In this document: in pieces, positions 1 through 6,527 of the stretch
Position numbering within the stretch: the first letter of the stretch is position 1
Layout of the letters: each line of letters opens with the position of its first letter
Assembly (NCBI GenBank): GCA_022511055.1
Contig: JAFLSH010000018.1
Location: forward strand, 1 to 12,924
Origin: Prevotella sp.
GTDB taxonomy: Bacteria; Bacteroidota; Bacteroidia; Bacteroidales; Bacteroidaceae
DNA: 12,924 bases
Direction of reading: 5' to 3'
The notes under the pieces: model-generated
What the model was told of the DNA's origin: nothing
What the model saw: the letters and a program-made list of their open reading frames with translations, nothing else
The model's database searches: none
Program-made: the position numbers and the translations under genes

Positions 1-72
1 GAAGCCAAGACACAGTTCAGAATTAACGAGATAGAATACCTGAGAAGCGTGGGGCAGATAAAAGTGGAGTAG
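1..72 (+). CDS. C-terminal end of an unidentified protein (possibly TolC-like)
   Basis: The window opens inside a + strand reading frame that runs 23 codons to a TAG stop at 70-72. The visible tail is EAKTQFRINEIEYLR followed by SVGQIKVE. Its amphipathic, E/K/Q-rich helical character ending in a short Gly-containing tail resembles the C-termini of TolC-family outer-membrane efflux proteins, but 23 residues are too few to assign a family. It is followed by a hairpin terminator at 174-191, so its transcription unit probably ends here. The body of the gene lies outside the window. Confidence 0.5.
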   Translation, partial: EAKTQFRINEIEYLRSVGQIKVE

Positions 73-151
73 GAAACGGCGAGTTTCGGCAAAAACTCAC
101 GGAGAAATTTTCAAAGGGAACTATATACTTGTTGGCAGTGAATAACCAAAA

Positions 152-165
152 TGTATATCTATACA
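152..165. repeat. Short perfect inverted repeat (TGTATA-TC-TATACA)
   Basis: Six-base arms TGTATA and TATACA flank a two-base centre. The repeat lies in the gap between two convergent genes, eight bases from the terminator hairpin. Such a compact palindrome could be a protein-binding site or simply AT-rich chance; no promoter is visible beside it. Confidence 0.35.
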
Positions 166-173
166 AAAATGAG

Positions 174-191
174 CAGCCAAGCAATTGGCTG
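174..191. terminator. Bidirectional rho-independent-type terminator
   Basis: A perfect 7-bp stem CAGCCAA / TTGGCTG encloses the tetraloop GCAA. On the + strand it is followed by a T-rich run (TTTATTTATTT); on the minus strand it is followed by CTCATTTTTG. It sits between the + strand gene ending at 72 and the stop codon of the minus-strand gene ending at 193, exactly where a shared terminator for convergent units is expected. Stem, loop and T-tracts are read directly from the sequence; termination efficiency is inferred. Confidence 0.75.
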
Positions 192-192
192 T

Positions 193-480
193 TTATTTAT
201 TTGGAATGAATATTTTGTAGAAATCCCTTCCTATTAGTTGGCTGATTTGCTGCGGTGTTAATGTCTTGCCACCAGCCAATGCTTCATTCCATCTTGTGGT
301 AGATGATGCAAGTCTGCCATTCTTCCTAACAAATACGGCTATCATAGATAACCCATATTCATCAAACGGGCATTTGTCGCCTCTTTCCATAGGAGTGTTT
401 TGGAAACCATCCTTGAGACAAACGTAAAACGTTTCTCCGTAGTGTGTATTTCTTTCATAAATTATAGTTTTCTTTGCCAT
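193..480 (-). CDS. Small hypothetical protein, 95 aa
   Basis: An open frame gives a 95-residue protein starting MAKKTIIYERNTHYGETFY and ending GRDFYKIFIPNK. The frame could begin at 546, but the clear -7 box at 516-523 lies downstream of that codon, so ATG 478-480 is preferred and leaves a leader of about 30 bases. The protein is soluble-looking, without a signal peptide or membrane segment. Visible patches are an N-terminal YERN...YGETFYVCLKDG stretch, a central IAVFVRKNGRLASSTTRWNEA stretch and a C-terminal TPQQISQLIGRDFYKIF stretch. I do not recognise a named family; small proteins of this general look occur in Bacteroidetes mobile elements, which is only an impression. It is monocistronic, has its own promoter and terminator, and is in more AT-rich DNA than the genes to its right, consistent with later acquisition. 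Confidence 0.65.
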   Translation of the reverse strand: MAKKTIIYERNTHYGETFYVCLKDGFQNTPMERGDKCPFDEYGLSMIAVFVRKNGRLASSTTRWNEALAGGKTLTPQQISQLIGRDFYKIFIPNK

Positions 481-515
481 TTTACTTGATTTATTTATAA
501 ATATTGTTTCTGCTG

Positions 516-547
516 CAAATATAGAAATAAAAGCTGAACAAAACAAA
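516..547 (-). promoter_or_regulatory. Bacteroidetes-type promoter for the 95-aa gene
   Basis: Read on the minus strand, a -33 TTTG (544-547) is followed after 20 bases by the -7 box TATATTTG (516-523), matching the Bacteroidetes primary-sigma consensus TTTG / TAnnTTTG. Transcription would start near 507-512, some 30 bases before the ATG at 478-480. The bases between are almost all A/T, the usual translation-initiation context in this phylum. Confidence 0.7.
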
Positions 548-708
548 CCTTAGCGATATTATTTGTAAAACTTATAGAAAGGCAATGATGTACAATTAGC
601 CCCCAAGGGTTAAAAATGAATATCTATGCAGTAAGTTCTTCCTCAAATAATTGTTTGTTGTTTCTGTGCCAATATGTTTTTCTGTTTTTATATTTCGTTT
701 TGGCGAAG

Positions 709-740
709 TTTGGCTGATTGCCTATTTCTTCGTAACTTTG
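709..740 (+). promoter_or_regulatory. Promoter P1 for the MATE gene
   Basis: The -33 box TTTG (709-712) and -7 box TAACTTTG (733-740) are separated by 20 bases, an excellent match to the Bacteroidetes consensus. The last base of the -7 box is only 10 bases before the ATG at 751, so the predicted mRNA has almost no leader. The 10-mer GTAACTTTGC (732-741) recurs exactly in promoter P2. Confidence 0.8.
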
Positions 741-750
741 CACCCCGGAT

Positions 751-2061
751 ATGAACGTGAGAGACCAACAGATACTGAGGATTGCCGTGCCGAGCATCGT
801 GTCGAACATCACGGTGCCGCTGTTGGGGCTGATTGATGTGGCCATTGTGGGGCACATGGGCGATGCCGCCTACATTGGGGCGGTGGCGGTAGGGGCCATG
901 GTCTTCAACCTTGTCTATTGGCTCTTCGCCTTTCTGCGCATGGGCACCAGCGGCATGACCTCGCAGGCTTTGGGGCGGCGCGACCTGGGCGAAGACACAA
1001 AAATACTGGTACGGTCGGTGGTCATGGCCCTGGTCATTGCCGCGGGGTTGCTGGTGATGCAAGCGCCCGTCAGATGGGGCATGTTCGGCCTGATAGGGCC
1101 GACACCAGATGTGCTGCCCTTTGCCTGTGCGTACTATGACATCGTCGTCTGGGGGGCGCCGGCCATGCTCTGTCTCTATAGCCTTACGGGCTGGTTTATC
1201 GGCATGCAGAACACCCGCTTCCCGATGATTGTCAGCATCACGCAGAACGTGGTCAACATCGCGGCCTCGCTCTGCCTGGTCTACGGGCTGGGCATGAAGA
1301 TTGAGGGGGTGGCCATGGGTACGGTCGTGGCACAATATGCCGGCTTGGCAGTGGCTGTGGTCTTGTTGACGAGGTACTACGGGCGGCATCTGCGGCGAAA
1401 CGGCGGCGACTCCCGCAGGCCGAAGGGGGGCGGGAGCTGGCTTGCGGGCTTTTCCGCCAACCGCGATATATTCCTGCGCACACTCTGCCTGGTGGCTGTC
1501 AACCTTTACTTCACATCAGCGGGTGCCCGCAGCGGCGCCGTCATCCTATCGGTCAACACGGTCATCATGCAGCTCTACCTGCTCTTCTCGTATTTCATGG
1601 ATGGCTTCGCCTATGCCGGCGAGGCTTTGGGCGGGCGGCTTTTCGGGGCAAGAAACGCCGTGGCTTTCCGCGACACGCTGCGCCGGCTGTGGCTGTGGGC
1701 CTTGGGCGTAACCACCGCCTACACCCTGCTCTACATTGTGGCAGGCCAATGGCTCATCAGGCTGCTGACAGACGAGCGGCAGGTGGTAGAGGCATCGGCC
1801 GAGTACATGGTCTGGGCATGGGTCATTCCGGCTGCCGGTGCGGCGGCATTCATCTGGGATGGCATTTTCATCGGCCTGACCGCCACCAAGGGCATGCTGC
1901 TGTCGTCGGTCGTGTCTACCTTAGCCTTCTTTGCCGTCTACGGTCTGCTTGCTCCCTGCTGGGGCAACCACGCCCTGTGGCTGGCACAGGTTGTGTGTCT
2001 GGCCATGCGTGGGGTTATGCAGACTTTCTGGTATCAAGCACGGATAAATCGCACGATATAA
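751..2061 (+). CDS. MATE-family multidrug/metabolite exporter (DinF-like)
   Basis: This 436-residue polytopic inner-membrane protein belongs to the MATE family, which couples export of organic cations, drugs or metabolites to H+ or Na+ entry. The N-terminal signature is LRIAVPSIVSNITVPLLGLI followed by DVAIVGHMGDAAYIGAVAVG, then LRMGTSGMTSQALGRRD, which are the first repeat's TM1-TM2 and cytoplasmic loop; Asp29 in TM1 is at the place used for cation coupling in DinF/NorM-type proteins. A second-half counterpart is LFSYFMDGFAYAGEALGGR. Around twelve hydrophobic segments are visible and the length is normal. ATG at 751 is chosen because the family N-terminus starts there; it leaves a very short mRNA leader. 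It has its own promoter, and the next gene starts from a separate promoter, so it is probably a single-gene unit with possible read-through. The substrate cannot be inferred. Confidence 0.93.
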   Translation: MNVRDQQILRIAVPSIVSNITVPLLGLIDVAIVGHMGDAAYIGAVAVGAMVFNLVYWLFAFLRMGTSGMTSQALGRRDLGEDTKILVRSVVMALVIAAGLLVMQAPVRWGMFGLIGPTPDVLPFACAYYDIVVWGAPAMLCLYSLTGWFIGMQNTRFPMIVSITQNVVNIAASLCLVYGLGMKIEGVAMGTVVAQYAGLAVAVVLLTRYYGRHLRRNGGDSRRPKGGGSWLAGFSANRDIFLRTLCLVAVNLYFTSAGARSGAVILSVNTVIMQLYLLFSYFMDGFAYAGEALGGRLFGARNAVAFRDTLRRLWLWALGVTTAYTLLYIVAGQWLIRLLTDERQVVEASAEYMVWAWVIPAAGAAAFIWDGIFIGLTATKGMLLSSVVSTLAFFAVYGLLAPCWGNHALWLAQVVCLAMRGVMQTFWYQARINRTI

Positions 2062-2090
2062 CATAAATTAACCAAAAAAGCGCACAAAGC

Positions 2091-2122
2091 GTTGGCTGTA
2101 TGCGAAAAAATGTGTAACTTTG
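2091..2122 (+). promoter_or_regulatory. Promoter P2 at the head of the long operon
   Basis: A -33 GTTG (2091-2094) and a -7 TAACTTTG (2115-2122) are separated by 20 bases. The arrangement copies P1: TTGGCTG, then two differing bases, TGC, a divergent stretch, then GTAACTTTGC, with exactly 22 bases from the start of TTGG to GTAAC in both. The start of transcription should fall near 2127-2131, giving a leader of roughly 20-25 bases before ATG 2152. It excludes an in-frame ATG at 2092, which would lie upstream of the start of transcription. Confidence 0.75.
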
Positions 2123-2151
2123 CCCCCAAAGACCTAAGACAAGCAGGTTTT

Positions 2152-2631
2152 ATGGTGAAAAGAATCATAGGCAAGACCTTGTGGCTGGTGGCCATCGTCT
2201 GTGCGATGACTGCCTGCAGTAAAGACGACCCCAACAGGGTTGACTATGATATTATATGGGATATTGTGCCATTCAGAATCACCATGGATGTGAACGGGCA
2301 TGACCTGTCGGGGGGCAATGTGGTAACCGCCGTCTGGCGCGGCCAGACTTATGTGCTGAACGCCGAAAGCCTGAACACACGTGCCATTCCTTCTGTCTTT
2401 CAGGGATTGTATGTTGACAACGACAATAAGCTGGTGTTTGGCGATTTGTCAAGCACGGCAAAATACGAAGATGAGCAGTTGGTGATTGACTGGGGCGACC
2501 AGACGAAGGCAGACACCATTGTCTTCAACCACGAACTGTACTGGATGGCAGGGCTGCCTGAGTTCAACCAGCGTTTTCAGCTGAATGGCAAGCCTGCCAC
2601 GCTGCCCATTGCCATCGGGGGCAACCAATAG
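2152..2631 (+). CDS. Putative surface-exposed lipoprotein, 159 aa
   Basis: The protein starts MVKRIIGKTLWLVAIVCAM, a basic then hydrophobic signal peptide ending in a lipobox MTAC, with Cys22 as the predicted lipidated residue. The residues after the Cys are S-K-D-D, fitting the lysine-plus-two-acids lipoprotein export signal described in Bacteroidetes, so the mature protein may be flipped to the cell surface. The mature part is about 138 residues with beta-rich patches: PFRITMDVNGHDLSGGNVV, TAVWRGQTYVLN, and LVIDWGDQTKADTIVFNH, the last recalling small Bacteroidales lipoproteins with a WGDGTKD-type motif. I do not know its function. It is directly downstream of promoter P2 and 21 bases before yicC, so it is probably co-transcribed with the housekeeping genes. 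No cysteine other than those in the signal region is needed for the call. Confidence 0.85.
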   Translation: MVKRIIGKTLWLVAIVCAMTACSKDDPNRVDYDIIWDIVPFRITMDVNGHDLSGGNVVTAVWRGQTYVLNAESLNTRAIPSVFQGLYVDNDNKLVFGDLSSTAKYEDEQLVIDWGDQTKADTIVFNHELYWMAGLPEFNQRFQLNGKPATLPIAIGGNQ

Positions 2632-2652
2632 GACTTACAGAACAAGAATGCT

Positions 2653-3528
2653 ATGATACAATCAATGACAGGCTACGGCAAGGCAGTCGTAACCTACAAT
2701 GAGAAAAAAATTCACGCAGAAATCAAATCACTTAATTCGAAACAACTGGACCTTCAGACACGCATTGCTCCACTCTATCGCGAAAAGGAGATGGAGATAC
2801 GCCAGCGCGTGGCTGCTGAGCTAATCAGGGGCAAGGTGGATGTCTGCGTGTGGATTGAGAAAGACTGCATGGTCGATGCCACGCCCATCAACGCGGCGCT
2901 GGTGGAGAATTACTATCAGCAGATGCGGGAGATAGCCGACAAGACGGGCATACCCATGTCGGCAGACCCGTTCTATACCCTGCTGCGCATGCCCGATGTG
3001 TTGACCAAGACCGAACAGGAAGTGCTGAGCGATGAAGAGTGGGTCGCCGCCCGCCAGGCACTCGATGAGGCGTTGGCCGCGCTGGTCGACTTCCGCCGCC
3101 AGGAAGGCAACGCGCTCGAAAAGAAGTTCACGGAGAAGTTGGACAACATAGCCCAGCTGATGGCAGAGATTGAGCCCTACGAGAAAAACCGCGTGGAAAA
3201 GATTCGCCAGCGCATCACCGAAGGGTTGCAGCAGATACCGGGCGTGGAATACGATAAGAACCGGCTGGAACAGGAGCTAATCTACTACATAGAGAAGTTA
3301 GACATCAGCGAGGAAAAGCAGCGGCTGGCCAACCACCTGAAGTACTTCCGCGAGACAATGGCTGAAGCACCCGGGCAGGGCAAGAAGTTAGGCTTCATTG
3401 CCCAGGAGATGGGGCGCGAAATCAATACCACCGGCTCGAAGAGCAACCAGGCCGAGATGCAGAACATTGTGGTGAAGATGAAAGACGAGCTGGAACAGAT
3501 AAAGGAACAAGTGCTGAACGCGCTTTGA
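2653..3528 (+). CDS. yicC: YicC/YloC-family endoribonuclease
   Basis: This 291-residue protein has the normal family length. It opens with the family hallmark MIQSMTGYGKA and continues with EIKSLNSKQLDLQTRIAP, the YicC N-terminal domain (about residues 1-155). It ends with the DUF1732 domain, seen as LGFIAQEMGREINTTGSKSN and then a helical tail (VVKMKDELEQIKEQVLNAL). YicC-type proteins are cytoplasmic endoribonucleases implicated in RNA turnover; the acidic and His/Arg residues of the C-terminal domain are thought to form the active site. The middle (residues about 150-245) is charged and helix-rich, consistent with oligomerisation. It lies 21 bases after the lipoprotein and 20 bases before gmk; yicC next to gmk is a widespread bacterial arrangement. 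Confidence 0.95.
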   Translation: MIQSMTGYGKAVVTYNEKKIHAEIKSLNSKQLDLQTRIAPLYREKEMEIRQRVAAELIRGKVDVCVWIEKDCMVDATPINAALVENYYQQMREIADKTGIPMSADPFYTLLRMPDVLTKTEQEVLSDEEWVAARQALDEALAALVDFRRQEGNALEKKFTEKLDNIAQLMAEIEPYEKNRVEKIRQRITEGLQQIPGVEYDKNRLEQELIYYIEKLDISEEKQRLANHLKYFRETMAEAPGQGKKLGFIAQEMGREINTTGSKSNQAEMQNIVVKMKDELEQIKEQVLNAL

Positions 3529-3548
3529 GCCCAGAACGAAAAGAAAGC

Positions 3549-4127
3549 ATGGCAAGAGGAAAACTAATCATTTTTTCTGCACCATCGGGCACGGGAAAGA
3601 GTACCATCATCTCGTGGCTGATGAAGGAACACAGTGAGCTGAACCTGACATTCTCCATCTCCTGCACGTCGAGAGCGCCGAGAGGAACGGAGCAGAACGG
3701 CGTGGAGTATTTCTTCCTGACAGAAGAGGAGTTTCGGGAACGAATCGGGCGCAATGAGTTCGTGGAATATGAAGAAGTCTACGCCGGCCGATTCTATGGC
3801 ACTCTGAAATCGCAGGTGGAAAAACAGCTGGAGCAGGGGCAGAACGTGGTGTTTGATGTTGACGTGAAAGGCGGCATGAACATCAAGTCGCACTACGGCG
3901 GGCAGGCCATGAGCATCTTCATACAACCACCGTCAATAGCCGAACTGCGGCAGCGGCTGGAGAGCCGGGGCACTGATGCGCCGGAAGTGATAGACCAGCG
4001 CATCGCCCGGGCGGAGTTTGAGCTGTCCTTTGCCGGAAAGTTTGACCAGATTGTCATCAATGATGACTTGGCAAAGGCACAACAAGACACGTTAGCGCTG
4101 ATAAGACATTTCGTGGAAACCGAATAA
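3549..4127 (+). CDS. gmk: Guanylate kinase
   Basis: The 192-residue product phosphorylates GMP (and dGMP) to GDP with ATP, an essential cytoplasmic step in purine nucleotide supply. The P-loop is APSGTGKST near residues 10-18, followed by the GMP-binding region SISCTSRAPRGTEQNGVEYFF (Ser/Arg/Tyr contacts) and EYEEVYAGRFYGT. The VVFDVDVKGGMNIK strand (Walker-B-like) and the RLESRGTDAPEVIDQRIARA lid follow in the expected order. ATG 3549 is chosen over an upstream in-frame TTG at 3525 because the kinase fold begins at MARGKLIIFSAPSG and a purine-rich stretch (GAAAAGAAAG) sits just before the ATG. It is 20 bases after yicC and 30 before nadD. Confidence 0.97.
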   Translation: MARGKLIIFSAPSGTGKSTIISWLMKEHSELNLTFSISCTSRAPRGTEQNGVEYFFLTEEEFRERIGRNEFVEYEEVYAGRFYGTLKSQVEKQLEQGQNVVFDVDVKGGMNIKSHYGGQAMSIFIQPPSIAELRQRLESRGTDAPEVIDQRIARAEFELSFAGKFDQIVINDDLAKAQQDTLALIRHFVETE

Positions 4128-4157
4128 CCATTGTCTGAAATTCCCCCATTCCCAACC

Positions 4158-4706
4158 ATGACCAGAACAGGCATCTTCGGCGGGTCGTTCAACCCCATAC
4201 ACAATGGGCACATCGCGCTGGCCAGACAGATGCTGACGATTGCCGGTCTGGATGAAGTGTGGCTGATGGTGTCGCCCCAGAATCCGCTGAAGCAGGGAGA
4301 GCCCGACCTGCTTGCCGACACGAAGAGAATGACTATGGCCAGAATGGCCGTGGAAAACGAGTGCGGTATCGTGGCATCAGACTATGAGATGCAGCTGCCG
4401 CGGCCATCCTATACGTGGAACACACTTCAGCACCTGAGCCACGATTTCCCGGAGCGGGTGTTCACGCTGCTCATTGGCGGCGATAACTGGGCACACTTTG
4501 AGCGCTGGCGCAGGTGGAAGGACATTTTGAGGGGCTACCGTGTGGTAGCCTATCCTCGGGGCGAGCATCCCGGCACGATTGAGGCTCGGCTGCTCGACAT
4601 CAGCAGTACGGAGATACGCCGGCGCATCAGTCGCGGAGAGAGCATCAGCGGAATGGTGCCGGCAAGTGTGGAACAATTCATCAGGCGGGAGCGGCTCTAT
4701 GTCTAA
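4158..4706 (+). CDS. nadD: Nicotinate-nucleotide adenylyltransferase
   Basis: This 182-residue enzyme joins ATP and nicotinate mononucleotide to give deamido-NAD, a cytoplasmic step shared by de novo and salvage NAD synthesis. The nucleotidyltransferase motifs are GIFGGSFNPIHNGHIALA (GxFxPxHxGH) at the N-terminus, VWLMVSPQNPLK for the base-recognition region, LLIGGDNWAHFERWRRWKD in the middle, and ISSTEIRRRIS near the C-terminus, the ATP-phosphate-binding SSTxIR motif. ATG 4158 is chosen over an in-frame TTG at 4131 because the Rossmann strand begins right after MTRTG. Its last eight bases overlap the start of the next gene, implying translational coupling. A perfect 7-bp hairpin lies inside its coding sequence (4533-4550). 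Confidence 0.96.
   Translation: MTRTGIFGGSFNPIHNGHIALARQMLTIAGLDEVWLMVSPQNPLKQGEPDLLADTKRMTMARMAVENECGIVASDYEMQLPRPSYTWNTLQHLSHDFPERVFTLLIGGDNWAHFERWRRWKDILRGYRVVAYPRGEHPGTIEARLLDISSTEIRRRISRGESISGMVPASVEQFIRRERLYV
4533..4550 (+). other. Perfect intragenic hairpin in nadD
   Basis: GGCTACC (4533-4539) and GGTAGCC (4544-4550) pair perfectly around a GTGT loop. It lies in codons for the RGYRVVAYPR stretch. No T-run follows, so it is not a standard terminator. It could affect mRNA stability or processing between the housekeeping and envelope parts of the operon, or be a by-product of codon choice. Confidence 0.5.
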
Positions 4707-6525
4707 ACTGCTAAAATGGGTCGCCAGGCTACCGGGCATGTTGTTCGCGCCGTTACAGAAGAACGGGGCGTTCTTCGTTTTCATGTATGCGCTGGGCTAC
4801 TACTGCACACAGACGGAAGTCACGCTGCACCTGAAAGGAGCCGTGCCCTATGAGCTGGCGGCCATCGAGCTGTTCCTTGACATCTATGTTGTCTGTGCGC
4901 TGTTGGCCTTGCTGCCGAAAAAGCTCAGATGGTGGGTCAGGGGGTGCCTGTATATAGTGTTCTACGGCGTGGCTCTTGCCGACATGTACTGCTATGTCAG
5001 GTTAGAGTCAACGCTTACGCCAACCATGCTTATGCTCGTGGGCGAGACCAACCGGCGAGAGGCGGCGGAGTTCCTGGGTGACTATCTGAAATGGGATTTG
5101 CTGGTGTCGCCCATAGGCGGCATACTGCTCATTCTGTTGGCACACCTGCTCTGGACTGTAATTCGCCACTGGTCTGCGCGACTGGCCAGGCGCAGCATGC
5201 TGCCCAGCCTGAACAGCAACATGGTCAGCGGTTTCAGGAGCCTGTTAGGCATAGGCGTCATCTGGCTGCTGGCAACGGCAGTTGACCAGTGCTGGGAGAA
5301 CAAGATGGCCATGTGCCGCATGTTCTCCTATAAGACCATCGGGGAAGTGGAGTACGGCGCAACGCAGAAAGAGAAAGCCACGTTCTACCTGCCCGTCTAT
5401 CGGCTCGCCTTTGCCCTCTACGCCAACAACTTGGCATCGCACCAGACCGAAACCCTAACCCATAGCGAGGCAGAGATACAGGTTGACAGCTGCTCGTTCC
5501 GCATTCCGAACATCGTGCTGGTTATCGGCGAAAGCTACAACAAGCACCACTCGCAGCTCTATGGCTACAATATGCCTACCACCCCACGCCAGAAGAAGAT
5601 GGCAGAACAGGGTGAACTGGCCGTATTTACTGATGTGGTGTCGCCGTGGAATCTGACCAGCTATGTGTTCAAGAACATGATGTCGGTGCAGGCTGTGGGC
5701 GACAGCGGAGAATGGTGCGATAAGCCGCTCTTTCCCGCCATTTTCCGCAAGGCCGGCTACCACGTTACATTCATTACCAACCAGTTCCAGTCGAAAGCCG
5801 GCGAGCAGCTTTATGATTTCAGCGGCGGCTTCTTTCTGAACGAGAAGGAGCAAAGCCAGATTCTCTTCGACACCCGCAACAAGGAAACTCACCGCTATGA
5901 CTCCGGCGTGTTAGCCGACTATGATAAGCTGCAAGAAGAAAATACTGATTACAACCTGATTATTCTGCATCTCATGGGGTCGCACTCCATGTACATGGCC
6001 CGCTATCCGCAGAAGACACGGAAACATCTGCTGTCACACATGTATGACAGACCCGATTTGACTGAAAAGCAGCGGCTTGTGGTGGCCGACTACGATAATT
6101 CGTTGCTCTACAACGATTCTATTGTCTGGGCAATCACCCAGCGGTTTACCGACAAAGATGCTGTTGTCATCTATATGCCCGACCACGGCGAGGAAATCTA
6201 CAATGGCGAGCCATACACCTATGGGCGTTTGCATTCTGCCAAGACCGACTACCGGCTGGCACGGGAGGAGTTCGAGATTCCGTTCTGGATATGGGGCTCG
6301 CCTGTCTACCGCGAGCGGCACCCGTATAATTGGCAGTCTATTGTCAGCGCCCGCCAGCGGCCGTTCATGATTGATGTGCTGAGCCATCTGCTGCTCTACT
6401 TAGGCGGCATCAGTACCCCATACTATCGTGATGAACTGAACGTAATTAGCCCCCAGTACAACGAGGCTCGCCCCCGTCTGCTGAAGGCCGACACTGACTA
6501 TAACCAACTGAGGAAACAGGAATAG
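4699..6525 (+). CDS. EptA/CptA-like phosphoethanolamine transferase (sulfatase fold)
   Basis: This 608-residue inner-membrane enzyme has about five N-terminal transmembrane segments (within residues 22-200) and then a periplasmic alkaline-phosphatase/sulfatase domain from about residue 270. Metal and catalytic positions line up by eye with MCR-1/EptA: Glu278 in VIGESYNKHHSQLYGY, candidate nucleophile Thr320 in SPWNLTSYVFKNMMS, His424/His429 in LHLMGSH, Asp495-His496 in PDHGEE, and His512 in YGRLH. The family moves phosphoethanolamine from phosphatidylethanolamine onto lipid A, core sugars or other glycans, often lowering sensitivity to cationic peptides. The disulfide cysteines flanking the MCR-1 nucleophile are absent here, as expected of a CptA-like or Bacteroidetes branch. 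ATG 4699 overlaps nadD by eight bases and is preferred over an upstream in-frame ATG at 4579, which lies deep inside nadD. The acceptor is unknown. Confidence 0.88.
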   Translation: MSKLLKWVARLPGMLFAPLQKNGAFFVFMYALGYYCTQTEVTLHLKGAVPYELAAIELFLDIYVVCALLALLPKKLRWWVRGCLYIVFYGVALADMYCYVRLESTLTPTMLMLVGETNRREAAEFLGDYLKWDLLVSPIGGILLILLAHLLWTVIRHWSARLARRSMLPSLNSNMVSGFRSLLGIGVIWLLATAVDQCWENKMAMCRMFSYKTIGEVEYGATQKEKATFYLPVYRLAFALYANNLASHQTETLTHSEAEIQVDSCSFRIPNIVLVIGESYNKHHSQLYGYNMPTTPRQKKMAEQGELAVFTDVVSPWNLTSYVFKNMMSVQAVGDSGEWCDKPLFPAIFRKAGYHVTFITNQFQSKAGEQLYDFSGGFFLNEKEQSQILFDTRNKETHRYDSGVLADYDKLQEENTDYNLIILHLMGSHSMYMARYPQKTRKHLLSHMYDRPDLTEKQRLVVADYDNSLLYNDSIVWAITQRFTDKDAVVIYMPDHGEEIYNGEPYTYGRLHSAKTDYRLAREEFEIPFWIWGSPVYRERHPYNWQSIVSARQRPFMIDVLSHLLLYLGGISTPYYRDELNVISPQYNEARPRLLKADTDYNQLRKQE

Positions 6526-6527
6526 CT

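Noticed and set aside
85..104. Weak inverted repeat GAGTTT...AAACTC just after the first stop codon
   Set aside because: Short stem without a following T-run; the hairpin at 174-191 is a much better terminator.
622..710. A minus-strand stretch reading like a protein C-terminus (KYKNRKTYWHRNNKQLF...)
   Set aside because: It has no start codon or promoter of its own and continues upstream only as antisense of the MATE gene. It might be a gene remnant, but AT-rich DNA easily gives Lys/Asn-rich frames.
732..741. GTAACTTTGC resembles the GTAnnTTTGC core used by CTnDOT-type integrative elements for insertion; the same 10-mer is at 2114-2123
   Set aside because: Both copies are exactly the -7 boxes of well-spaced promoters, and no integrase or element end is present nearby. 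The likeness is explained by the promoter consensus.
688..1389. Long minus-strand open frame (233 codons) opposite the MATE gene
   Set aside because: Its His/Pro/Arg/Gln-rich translation is typical of antisense shadows in GC-rich coding DNA, while the + strand protein matches a known family along its length.
5455..5892. Minus-strand open frames opposite the phosphoethanolamine transferase (also 6034-6387)
   Set aside because: They lack recognisable motifs and overlap conserved catalytic regions of the + strand gene.
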